Assembly: GCF_047777955.1 (NCBI RefSeq)
Contig: NZ_CP180537.1
Location: forward strand, 2,480,001 to 2,544,000
Direction: 5' to 3'
Source: Didemnitutus sp047777955
GTDB taxonomy: Bacteria; Verrucomicrobiota; Verrucomicrobiia; Opitutales; Opitutaceae
Length of the DNA stretch: 64,000 bases
The first letter of the stretch is position 1. Each line of letters starts with the position of its first letter. This document shows positions 54,030 through 64,000 of the stretch, piece after piece. Below the pieces are notes generated by a model that was given only the letters and a program-made list of their open reading frames with translations, was not told the origin of the DNA and did no database searches. A program made the position numbers and the translations under genes.

Positions 54030-54769
54030 TTTTCCGCCGCGAGCGGCTGCTTCAGGTAGTTCCGCCTCCGGGTGCCGCTCCGTCCGCGCGGCGCCGCCCG
54101 CTTCTCGGGTGCGCTGTAGGCCCGGCGACGATAGCCCGGCCGCTCCGGATCCGCCGCGCACTTCTGCTGGTAATCCTGCATGCGGGCGAAGACGTCGAGT
54201 AGCTGCGTCCGGTCCGGATAGGCATCGAGCCCACTGCGCTCGAGCGCCAGGAGCAGCTCGTGCGTCGCCTCCAGCGTCGAGAGGCATCCCTCCTGCGGCT
54301 GCTGCTTGATCACATAGCGGCTGGGCGCGGTCGGCGTGAACATCACGCGGGGCAGGCGCTGCAGGCTCGGACTGAGGCGCAGCATCTTCCGCGCTCCGGC
54401 CCAGGTTGCATCGAGGAGGAGGACGACCAGCCGCCGCGCCGCGAGCCGGCCGCGGAAATCCGCCAGCGCCTCCGCCCCCGCTGTCGAGAGATTCAACGCC
54501 TCCCGTCCGGGATAAAGCAGCACGCAGAGATTCGCCGGATCGGCGATCAGCTCCTGCACCGCCTCGTGGCGGTCGAACTCCAGCCCCATGTGCAGCTCGC
54601 TGTTCTCGAGACACAGGCGCGTCAGCCGGCCGGTCGCCGCCTTCTCCTGCTTGAATTCCTTCGGGTGCATCAGGAACACGAAGCGCGTCCGCGTCGCCAT
54701 GGCGCGCAGCGTCGGACACCAGCACAGCGTCTTCGGCCAGAAACAGCGGTAGCACATCGCGCGACTCAC
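54002..54769 (-). CDS. DTW-domain protein (tRNA uridine aminocarboxypropyltransferase family)
   Basis: 255 residues from GTG at 54769 (ATG at 54757 is an alternative). N-terminal Cys cluster CYRCFWPKTLCWCP, then the domain motif LLDATWAGARKM, where DATW fits the D-x-T-W signature, and the SRYVIKQQP segment. The family adds an aminocarboxypropyl group to a tRNA uridine. The last 45 residues are Arg-rich and extend beyond the family core. Convergent with, and overlapping by 28 bp, the S4 gene. Confidence 0.82.
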   Translation of the reverse strand: MSRAMCYRCFWPKTLCWCPTLRAMATRTRFVFLMHPKEFKQEKAATGRLTRLCLENSELHMGLEFDRHEAVQELIADPANLCVLLYPGREALNLSTAGAEALADFRGRLAARRLVVLLLDATWAGARKMLRLSPSLQRLPRVMFTPTAPSRYVIKQQPQEGCLSTLEATHELLLALERSGLDAYPDRTQLLDVFARMQDYQQKCAADPERPGYRRRAYSAPEKRAAPRGRSGTRRRNYLKQPLAAENQEPRTSSV

Positions 54770-54850
54770 GCGGCCAGCGAAGCCATCCCGCCCGGCGAGG
54801 CGATGCCGAAGTAAGCCTGTCCGCGGGAGTGTGATCTGAAGGTTTTACCC

Positions 54851-54877
54851 TAAATCCATCAGGAGTCGTGCCGATGA
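54851..54877 (+). promoter_or_regulatory. Possible sigma-28 (FliA-type) promoter before the chemoreceptor
   Basis: TAAA (54851-54854), 15 bases, GCCGATGA (54870-54877): one mismatch to the flagellar consensus TAAA-N15-GCCGATAA. It overlaps the favoured ATG at 54874, so if used, the first codon would be the next in-frame ATG at 54886 on a nearly leaderless RNA. Confidence 0.4.
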
Positions 54878-56421
54878 TGTCGCCAATGGCCCCCCTCTCT
54901 CTTCGTGCGAAACTCGCGGGTAGCACCCTCATCCCCGCGACGGTTCTGGCTGCGCTCATCGTCGCGCTGGCGCTCTTCGCGAGCCAGGTCGAGACCACCG
55001 TCCGAACCGGCCGCGAACGCTCGCTCAAACTCGCGCTCCTCGCGAAGGAAATGCAGCTGCACACCTTCCAGGTGCAGCAGTTCCTCAGCGACGTCTCGGC
55101 CACGCGCGCGCAGGACGGGCTCGACGACGGCTTCAAGCAGGCGGCGGAGCACGCCGCGGCCTTTCGCGAAGGCGCGGCCAGCTGCCGCGCGCTTTTCGCC
55201 GCCGCCGGCGAGCAGGACTCCCAGGCGGAGCTCACCCAGCTTCTGGCCGCCTTCGACCGCTACTACGAGGTCGGCCAGGAAATGGCCCGGCGCTACGTCG
55301 CGGGCGGCCCGGCCGAGGGCAACAAGTTCATGCCCACCTTCGACGCGAAGGCGCAGGAGCTGGGCAAGGCGCTGGATCCGTTCGTGCAGCGCCACCTCGC
55401 CCAGATGTCCGATTCCCTCGACTCGATCTCCGCGCAGGTCCTCCACCTGCGCAATCTCGTGATCCTCGGCGGCATCGTCTCCGTCGTGGTGTCGCTGGCG
55501 TTCTTCCTCGCCACGCAGCGCTCGGTCATCCGGCCGCTCACCACCCTCGCCGCCGAGCTGCAGTCCAACGCCCACGAGACCGCCGCGGCCTCCTCGCAGC
55601 TGCAGGCCAGCGCGCAGTCCGTCGCCGAGGGCGCCTCCGAACAGTCCTCCTCGCTGGTGAATTCCAACAGCGCCTTCGACCACGTCGCCGTCATGACGCG
55701 CGAGAACGCCGCGCGCACGGGCAAGAGCAGCGCCTTGATCAAGGAGACGCGCCGCTCGGCCGACGAAGGCCAGGGCGACCTGCAGACGATGAGCCAGGCG
55801 ATGGAGGAGATCCGCACCTCCAGCGAGGCGATCGGCGACATCATCAAGAGCATGGACGAGATCGCCTTTCAGACCAACATCCTCGCGCTCAACGCCGCCG
55901 TCGAGGCCGCGCGGGCCGGCGAGGCGGGCCTCGGCTTCGCCGTCGTGGCCGAGGAGGTGCGCAACCTCGCGCAGCGCAGCGCCGCCGCCGCCAAGGATTC
56001 CGCCGCCAAGATCACCGCGGCCACCGCCAAGTCCGTCGAGGGCAAGGCCATCTCCGACAAGGTCAACACCCGCATGGGCGACATCATCCAGAAGGTCCAC
56101 GCGATCGACGACATCATGGGCGAGATCGTCTCCACCTCGCAGACGCGCAACGCGCGCATGCAGGAGCTCAAGCAGTCGATGGACGCGATGGAGCAGGTCA
56201 CGCAGCAGAACGCCGCCGCCGCCGAGGAGAGCGCCAGCGCCGCCGTCGAGCTCCAGAGCCAGGCCGATTCGCTGCACCGCATCGTCAACCACCTCGAGTG
56301 CATCGTCACCGGTCATGTCGTCACGGCCGACTTCGACGACATTCCCCCGCTCGCCGCCGCGGCGACGCCAAAGCCGTCCGCGGCCGCGTCCCGGCCCGAG
56401 CCGGCGCTGGCCGGCCGCTGA
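54874..56421 (+). CDS. Methyl-accepting chemotaxis protein
   Basis: About 515 residues. N-terminal membrane helix AGSTLIPATVLAALIVALAL, a periplasmic helical sensor region of about 150 residues, a second helix LVILGGIVSVVVSLAFFLAT, a short HAMP-like linker, then the signalling domain with the hairpin tip DEIAFQTNILALNAAVEAAR and RAGEAGLGFAVVAEEVRNLA. ATG at 54874 is chosen because AGGAG lies eight bases before it (54861-54865), one of the few clear Shine-Dalgarno sequences here. Ligand unknown. No che genes adjoin it. Confidence 0.93.
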   Translation: MMSPMAPLSLRAKLAGSTLIPATVLAALIVALALFASQVETTVRTGRERSLKLALLAKEMQLHTFQVQQFLSDVSATRAQDGLDDGFKQAAEHAAAFREGAASCRALFAAAGEQDSQAELTQLLAAFDRYYEVGQEMARRYVAGGPAEGNKFMPTFDAKAQELGKALDPFVQRHLAQMSDSLDSISAQVLHLRNLVILGGIVSVVVSLAFFLATQRSVIRPLTTLAAELQSNAHETAAASSQLQASAQSVAEGASEQSSSLVNSNSAFDHVAVMTRENAARTGKSSALIKETRRSADEGQGDLQTMSQAMEEIRTSSEAIGDIIKSMDEIAFQTNILALNAAVEAARAGEAGLGFAVVAEEVRNLAQRSAAAAKDSAAKITAATAKSVEGKAISDKVNTRMGDIIQKVHAIDDIMGEIVSTSQTRNARMQELKQSMDAMEQVTQQNAAAAEESASAAVELQSQADSLHRIVNHLECIVTGHVVTADFDDIPPLAAAATPKPSAAASRPEPALAGR

Positions 56422-56472
56422 CGCCGCCTCTCCCGGCTTGTCTCTCCGGCGCGGACGCGTCGTGCTCGCACG

Positions 56473-59047
56473 ATGTCCTCGCCGTCCCCGCTCCGCTCGC
56501 CCCGCTGCCCGGCCACCCGCCGGTCGACGCGGTGCTGGAGCGTTTCCTCGCGGCGATGGCAGAGCGCGGGCTCTCCCTCTATCCCGAGCAGGAGGAGGCC
56601 ATCCTCGCGCTGTTCGACGGTCAGAACGTCATCCTCAACACGCCCACCGGCTCCGGCAAATCCCTCGTCGCGGCCGCGCTGCACTTCAAGGAGCTCTGCG
56701 CCGGCCGCCAGTCCGTCTACACCTGCCCGATCAAGGCGCTGGTGAACGAGAAGTTCCTCTCCCTCTGCCGCGACTTCGGCCCGGAGAACGTCGGCATGAT
56801 GACCGGCGACGCCTCGGTGAATCCGCACGCGCCCGTCCTCTGCTGCACCGCCGAGATCCTGGCCAACATCGCCCTCGCCCGCGGCGACCGTGCGCCCATC
56901 GGCGCGGTCATCATGGACGAGTTCCACTACTACTCCGACGCCGAGCGCGGCTACGCCTGGCAGGTGCCGCTGCTCACGCTGCCGCAGGCGCGCTTCCTCC
57001 TCATGTCGGCGACGCTCGGCGCGACGGAGTTCTTCGAGCAGGAGATGACGAAGCTCACCGGCGCGCCCTCGCTCACCGTCCGCAGCGACCGCCGGCCCGT
57101 GCCGCTGAGCTTCGAGTATTCGGAGACGCCGCTGCCCGACAAGCTGGCCGACCTGCTCTCGCTCCAGCGCGCCCCGATCTACCTCGTGCACTTCACACAG
57201 CGCGCCGCCAGCGAGGCCGCGCAGGCACTGATGAGCCTCAACGTCTGTTCCAAGGAGGAGAAGGCCGCCCTCGCCACCGAGCTGGAGCGCGTGAAGTTCA
57301 ACAGCCCCTACGGCCGCGACATGAAGCGCTGGCTGCGCCACGGCATCGGCGTCCACCACGCCGGCCTGCTGCCGAAGTATCGCATCCTGGTCGAACAGCT
57401 CGCCCAGAAGGGCCTGCTCAAGCTCATCTGCGGCACCGACACCCTCGGCGTCGGCATCAACGTCCCGATCCGCACCGTCGTCTTCACCCAGCTCTGGAAA
57501 TACGACGGCAACAAGGCCGCCATCCTCAGCGTGCGCGACTTTCGCCAGGTCGCCGGCCGCGCCGGTCGCGCGGGCTACGACACCACCGGCTACGTCGTCG
57601 TGCAGGCGCCGGAGCACATCATCGCCAACAAGCAGGCCGAGGCCAAGGTCGCCGCCGATCCGGCGAAGAAAAGAAGCTCGTGAAGCAGGCCGCGCCCGAG
57701 GGCAGCGTCGGCTGGGACGCGAAGACCTTCGAGCGTCTCATGACCGCGCCGTCGGAGGAGCTGCAGTCGCGCTTCTCCATCGCGCACGGCATGCTGCTGC
57801 TCATGCTCGGGCGCGACACCGACGGCTGCCGCGCGCTGCAGCGGCTCGTCCGCGATTGCCACGAGACGACGACGAAGAAAAGCGCCCTGCGCCGCCGCGC
57901 CTGGCAGCTCTTCCGCGCCCTCGTCGACCGCAAGATCGTGGAAATCCTCCCGCGCGAAGCTCGCCCGCCGTCCGGCCGCAAGGTCCGCGTCAACGTCGAG
58001 CTGCAGGACGACTTCTCGCTCCACCAGGCGCTCTCGCTCTACCTGATCGACACGCTGCCGCAGCTCGACCGCGAGAGCCCCGACTACCCGTTCGACGTCC
58101 TCACGCTCTGCGAGGCGATCGTCGAGGACCCCGACCAGATTCTCCGCAAGCAGGTCGACCGCCTGAAGACGGAAAAGCTCAACGAGCTGAAGACCGCCGG
58201 CGTTCCCTACGACGAGCGCATGGCGCAGCTGGAGGAAATCACCGAGCACCCGAAGCCGAAGCGCGAGTTCCTCTACGACACCTTCAACGCCTTCGCCGCC
58301 GCGCATCCCTGGGTCGAGGGCGAGAACATCCGGCCGAAGTCGATCGCGCGCGAGATGTTCGAGCGCTACCTCTCCTTCGCCGACTACATCCGTGCCTACG
58401 GCCTCGAGCGCGGCGAGGGCCTGCTCCTCCGCCACCTCATGCAGACCTTCAAGGTCCTGTCGCAGACCGTGCCGGAGTCGTTCAAGACCGAGCCGGTGGT
58501 CGAGATGGAGGACTACTTCCGCGAACTCATCCGCGGCATCGACTCCAGCCTGCTCGAGGAATGGGAGCGCCTGCGCAACCCCGAGTTCGTTGCCGCCGAC
58601 GCGGCCGACAAGCCCGCGCGTCCCTCCACCTTCGACGTTACGCGCGAGGCCGTGGCGTTCAAGCGCGCCATCCGCACCGCCGTGCTCGGCTTCCTTCAGG
58701 ACGTCGCCGCGCGCGACTGGGAAGGCGCCGCCGCGCGTCTGGCCGAACCGGAAGCGTCGCCCGGCGCCACCGCCGAGGCCGCCCGCCTGGCCGAAGCCCG
58801 CCGCCTCGAGAAGGCCTTCGGCCCCTACTTCGAGGCGCGCGGCCGTTTCCGCCTCGATCCCGAGGGCCGCGCCGCCGTGAACACGCACTTCATCGACGAC
58901 GCCGATCCGTGGGAGATCGCGCAGGTGCTGATCGATCCCGAGGGCGCGAACGACTGGGAGGTCGTCTTCACGCTCTCCGTCGTCGATTCGCGTGCCGCCG
59001 CCGCGCCGGTGCTGCGCTTCGACTCGGTCCACGCCATCGGCAGCTGA
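56473..59047 (+). CDS. Ski2-like DEAD/DEAH helicase with DUF3516 (two frame breaks)
   Basis: About 859 residues after repair. Helicase core: ILNTPTGSGKSLVAA (motif I), VIMDEFHYYSD (motif II), LLMSATLGA (III), GIGVHHAGLLPKYR, and RQVAGRAGRAGYD (VI). The C-terminal half, with SIAHGMLLLMLGRDTDGCRA and FLYDTFNAFAAAHPWVEGENI, fits the DUF3516 extension of bacterial Ski2-type RNA helicases. The core frame has no start codon; ATG at 56473 joins it if one C is added at 56486-56489. A second break at the A run 57669-57672 is repaired by one A, giving ADPAKKKKLVKQ. RNA substrate unknown. Confidence 0.85.
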
Positions 59048-59343
59048 GCGCAAAGGCATTGGCGGACGCCGCCGGCCGCCATCAGACCCGTTCTAGTGCA
59101 GAACGGCACCGAGCAGGGGGAGACCGCGCCGGGCGGCAACGCCTTCGCGCCACGCGCCTCGTCCTCTTCGCCCGGGCAATATGGATCGAACGCACGCGCG
59201 CCGGACGGGATCGGGTCATCAGCCCGGCTTAAGGCCCGCGCCCCGAAGTTATCACGCACGCCTCTGAGCAAGGGGCGCGTGGGAATTGCCTTTGACCGGC
59301 CTGTGCGCGCCGGCCTAGCTTTTCGCTTCCTTTCTCCACCACC
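59048..59343. other. 296-bp intergenic region between helicase and icd
   Basis: No convincing gene. It holds a perfect hairpin CCGTTCT (59088-59094) / AGAACGG (59100-59106) soon after the helicase stop, a longer inverted pair CGCGCCCC / GGGGCGCG near 59238-59280, and the icd promoter candidate. A small RNA cannot be excluded. Confidence 0.4.
59292..59321 (+). promoter_or_regulatory. Candidate sigma-70 promoter of icd
   Basis: TTGACC (59292-59297), 18-bp spacer, TAGCTT (59316-59321), placing a start point near 59328, 16 bases before the ATG. No Shine-Dalgarno follows; the leader is pyrimidine-rich. Confidence 0.4.
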
Positions 59344-61572
<2,229 letters not shown>

Positions 61573-61580
61573 TCTTCGCC

Positions 61581-61616
61581 GGCCCCCGGGGCGCTCCTGC
61601 GTCCCGGGGCCGCTTT
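61581..61616 (+). terminator. Probable terminator of icd
   Basis: GGCCCCCGGG (61581-61590) pairs with CCCGGGGCC (61603-61611), one bulged C, 12-base loop, then GCTTT. It lies 8 bp after the icd stop. Confidence 0.5.
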
Positions 61617-61657
61617 CCCGCCGCGCGGTCTCCCGCCCGCGGCTTTGGCCGGCATCC

Positions 61658-62412
61658 GTGAAAATCATTCCCCTGCACCTTCACGGCGGCGGACGGCTGT
61701 GCGTGCATGGGCCGCTCTCCGCCCGACGCATCCTGCTGCTCCTGAGCCGCGATCAATTCCTGCGCGACGACGCCCTGATGGCCCGGCTCACCGCCGCGTT
61801 CGGCAGCGATGACCTCGCGATCGTCCGCTACGAATCAGAAGTCGCCGTCACCACGCGGCTCATCTACCGCCCGGCCTTCGAGCGCCTGCCCCTCTTCCTG
61901 CGGCAACTCGCCCAGGCGACCCTGCTGTTGGCTTATCCGACCCGCTGGCGCCACTTCGTCCCCGCCTTCCGTCGCCGGCAGGGGGAGATCGATTACCGCG
62001 TCCGCGCCTTGCGCGAACTGGTTGCCTGGCTCGGTCCGGACAAGGAGATCATCGTCCTTGGCCGCTCCGCCGGCGCCCGCGTCGCCTCGCTGGTCGCGGA
62101 CGAGCTGCGCTTCCACCGCCTGATCTGTCTCGCCTACCCCTTCGAGCATCCGCAGGAAGGGCCCAATCCCGCCCGTTATGCCCACCTGGCCGCGCTGCAG
62201 ACGCCCTGCCTGATCCTGCAGGGCGTGCGCGACACCTACGGCAGCAATCCGGTGGCGACGCGCTACCCCTCGGTCCGCGCACGAAGCTCGAGTGGGTCGA
62301 CACCGACCACCACTACCTGCTGAGCGACGACGACTGGCCGCCCCTCCTCGCCCGCATCGCCGAATTCATCGCCCCCGATTCCGAACGCGCGGGAACGCAT
62401 CCCCCGCCGTGA
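61658..62412 (+). CDS. Alpha/beta hydrolase fold protein (one frame break)
   Basis: About 251 residues after repair, from GTG at 61658. The nucleophile elbow is IIVLGRSAGARVASLVA (Ser), followed by LICLAYPFEHPQEGPNPARY and TPCLILQGVRDTYG, with the His in DTDHHYLL after the break. This fits the TEX30/COG3571-type hydrolases. The frame breaks at the C run 62266-62269; one added C restores TRYPLGPRTKLEWVDTD and the stop at 62410-62412. Substrate unknown. Confidence 0.75.
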
Positions 62413-62441
62413 AGTCCCGCGCGCGACCGCGGCCGGCCCGG

Positions 62442-63077
62442 CTACTTTTCTTCGTCTTTGATCACCACCTTCAGGATGCCTTCGTAGTGCCCGCCGAAGC
62501 CGGTGTTGTGGGTTGCGAACGAGGGCGCGGGAAGAACTCCGGTCATGCTATAGGTCATGAAATCCATCCTTTGTGATACTCGCTCAGGAGTGGTGTAGAT
62601 CACGACGTAGGCTGCAACCGCCGGAATAGGTTCCGAAACCTGGATATGTTCGCTCAGCCCGTTCACGATCTTGAATTCGGGCGTCCTTCGACTGTCGACC
62701 AGTGCACCGGTCGAATCGAGAAAGCGCAGCGCAGGGACAAAGAGTGTAGTGGGAAAATCCTTGCTGTAATAGCTACTGATCTCGAGACGACGCTGGCGTG
62801 AGGAGGATGGAAGCAAAATGGTCCTGAAGTAAGACGGTCCTTCCTCAAATCGAAAGAAGGGGCCGCCCCGCCAGAGCGAGAAACGCTTGCGCGCCTCCTC
62901 TGGACTCATCGCGCCGACGCTTAAGGACGCCACCGGTGCGCGGCTCGCAAAGTCATCGGCGACAATCTTCGACTTATCATAGGCCGTGCCTGACGCGGTG
63001 TCTGAAACGACAACGGCCGATCCGCATCCAGACAGCAGCGTGCAAAAGAACGCTAGTGCGAGCGAGGTGACTTTCAT
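62442..63077 (-). CDS. Lipoprotein, possibly MalM-like
   Basis: 211 residues from ATG at 63077. The N-terminus VTSLALAFFCTLLSGCGS has a lipobox (LSGC), so it is probably anchored to a membrane. The later region (SYFRTILLPSSSRQRRLEI, VAAYVVIYTTPERVSQ, GGHYEGILKVVIKDE) resembles the maltose operon periplasmic protein MalM in strand order and in the YVVIYTT motif; this is a weak match. No maltose genes are nearby. Base composition is visibly less GC-rich than the genes before it, suggesting transfer. Confidence 0.6.
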   Translation of the reverse strand: MKVTSLALAFFCTLLSGCGSAVVVSDTASGTAYDKSKIVADDFASRAPVASLSVGAMSPEEARKRFSLWRGGPFFRFEEGPSYFRTILLPSSSRQRRLEISSYYSKDFPTTLFVPALRFLDSTGALVDSRRTPEFKIVNGLSEHIQVSEPIPAVAAYVVIYTTPERVSQRMDFMTYSMTGVLPAPSFATHNTGFGGHYEGILKVVIKDEEK

Positions 63078-63129
63078 CAGGTGAACTTTTGCGCGACTGA
63101 AGCCAACAAGGCGATACTTCGCTCTCCGG

Positions 63130-63471
63130 CTAGGAAGCAGGATCGAACCCGAAGACACGCAGCTCTTGCGGGCAGCGACAGGCCTTCGCGATGCGTGCGG
63201 CCCAGGCGACCGCTTCGTCGCGCGAGGGCAGTTCGAGCACGGTGAAACCGCCGTTGAGGGGCGGCGCCCAGGGGTAACCGCCGGCGGTGACCGCACCATC
63301 CGACGACACCAGGACGGGTGGCACCGTTTCGTCGATGCCGCCGCCGAAGACATAAACGCCGGCGGCTTTGGCCTCCTCGATCACGGCGCGAGCGTCTTGC
63401 CCCACCGCCTCCAACTCGCCATCGGGCACAACCATCGCCGCACTCGGAAAGGAGATCAGATACTTGGCCAT
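63130..63471 (-). CDS. YCII-related domain protein
   Basis: 113 residues from ATG at 63471, a start preferred because the YCII core begins at MAKYLISFPSAAMV. Other features are DARAVIEEAKAAGVYVFGGG, PPLNGGFTVLELPSRDEAVAWA and CRCPQELRVF, matching the YCII/DGPF family of small ferredoxin-like fold proteins. No assigned reaction in most members. It lies between a lipoprotein gene and the attC-like repeat, in the same orientation. Confidence 0.8.
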   Translation of the reverse strand: MAKYLISFPSAAMVVPDGELEAVGQDARAVIEEAKAAGVYVFGGGIDETVPPVLVSSDGAVTAGGYPWAPPLNGGFTVLELPSRDEAVAWAARIAKACRCPQELRVFGFDPAS

Positions 63472-63515
63472 GACATCTTTCTGGGAGAGTTTAGGGGGAA
63501 CGTCTGCACTTTTTT

Positions 63516-63613
63516 GCCGAACGTCACAGATGAGCCACAACTACGGCTGGTGTGGCTCCTGCGCAGCAGGAGACGTGACAGACGTGGTCGTTGGTTCTGA
63601 CGCCTTGTTCGGC
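63516..63613 (-). repeat. 98-bp imperfect palindrome resembling an integron attC site
   Basis: Ends GCCGAAC (63516-63522) and GTTCGGC (63607-63613) are perfect inverted 7-mers. The centre CTCCTGC-GCA-GCAGGAG is a perfect 7-bp stem with a 3-base loop, and much of the interior pairs imperfectly. This matches the long-hairpin layout of attC, though each core has one mismatch to RYYYAAC/GTTRRRY. It overlaps the 3' end of the neighbouring gene and encodes its tail KASEPTTTSVTSPAAQEP. Confidence 0.5.
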
Positions 63614-64000
63614 TCTTTCTTGGGAAGCTTGGTATCGAGGTATGCTTCAAACCGTGAATCAAACATGCCCCGATTGTCTTCATGGACGTCATGGAGCAGC
63701 GGATGACGAATCACGTCAGCAATCCACGGTCTCCAATATTCCCATTCGTGCTCCGATATCCAACCATCCTTCCACATAACGAAAACTCGCTCAAACAACT
63801 CATACAAGAGCTCGAAATAGGCATATACCTTTTTCTCAGCGGGTGAATAGGTTCCCCATCGAACAAAACGACTCTGCCCATCCTTCTGAAGGGAATCATA
63901 AACTGCTTCGTGCGTCCCAGCGCGAATTAAGAGGCGCAACGACTCAGTGAAATCCGTTTGTGCTTTAAGGTATTCCGCATCGCGTGCCGACTTATCCTGC
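63541..64000 (-). CDS. C-terminal part of an unknown protein (runs off the window)
   Basis: The frame is open from the window end (64000) to the stop at 63541. Visible sequence includes DAEYLKAQTDFTESLRLL, YAYFELLYELFERVFVMWK and DGWISEHEWEYWRPWIADVI; it is rich in aromatic residues and helix-like, without a membrane segment or known family. The last 20 or so residues (SEPTTTSVTSPAAQEPHQP) are encoded by the attC-like repeat and look like an added tail. The coding sequence is richer in A+T than most of the window. The start lies outside. Confidence 0.6.
   Translation of the reverse strand, partial: QDKSARDAEYLKAQTDFTESLRLLIRAGTHEAVYDSLQKDGQSRFVRWGTYSPAEKKVYAYFELLYELFERVFVMWKDGWISEHEWEYWRPWIADVIRHPLLHDVHEDNRGMFDSRFEAYLDTKLPKKEPNKASEPTTTSVTSPAAQEPHQP

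Noticed and set aside
63130..64000. A true integron cassette array
   Set aside because: Only one attC-like site is visible, its cores deviate from consensus, and there is no integrase in the window; kept only as a possible repeat.

Overview
The window is GC-rich (roughly two thirds G+C by eye). It reads as chromosome of a verrucomicrobial bacterium, most likely an Opitutaceae relative. The gene content supports this (OleA/OleB pair beside CrtI-like oxidoreductases, monomeric NADP-isocitrate dehydrogenase, DUF5069 protein, ADOP-type permease, several TonB/ExbBD parts), but I could not run a database search. Most + strand genes start behind a pyrimidine-rich leader and not a Shine-Dalgarno sequence.

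Layout. (1) 1-3.88 kb: part of an integrated mobile element on the minus strand. It is a chain of translationally coupled small unknown genes around a large rolling-circle initiator (HUH motif, pC194/Rep_1 type). It ends at two hairpins and a 28-bp dif/Xer-like site next to cysC. (2) 3.9-12.2 kb: a single-strand lipid cluster: cysC, oleB, oleA, enoyl-ACP reductase, FabZ-like dehydratase, two CrtI-like FAD oxidoreductases, a dedicated ACP and a FabF-like ketosynthase. An intrinsic terminator splits ACP/KS from the rest. This is the most interesting biology in the window: an OleA-type head-to-head condensation pair joined to a private type II fatty-acid module with two desaturase-like enzymes, reminiscent of proposed ladderane/polyene lipid loci. 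(3) 12.3-32 kb: galE, sigma-54 response regulator, M50 protease, tRNA-Ala, ADOP permease, ExbB/ExbD/TonB operon, tmk-holB, MATE pump, esterase, mutS, FUSC protein, RluA-like enzyme, second TonB-like protein, maf. (4) 32-49 kb: nadE, hemL, secreted S55 protease and beta-propeller proteins, cvfB, xerC, mazG, trpC, rsmA, prolyl oligopeptidase, secreted isoaspartyl peptidase. (5) 49-62 kb: GAF protein, tex, FKBP, S4, DTW, chemoreceptor, Ski2-like helicase, icd, hydrolase. (6) 62.4-64 kb: a lower-GC minus-strand tail with accessory genes and a 98-bp attC-like palindrome.

Ten reading-frame breaks (in galE, the S55 protease, the propeller protein twice, rsmA, S9 peptidase, EamA transporter, helicase twice, hydrolase) each look like loss of one base from a short C or A run. 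All are in + strand genes. The repaired proteins are intact, so uncorrected sequence error is the simplest reading, and I annotate these loci as single genes.
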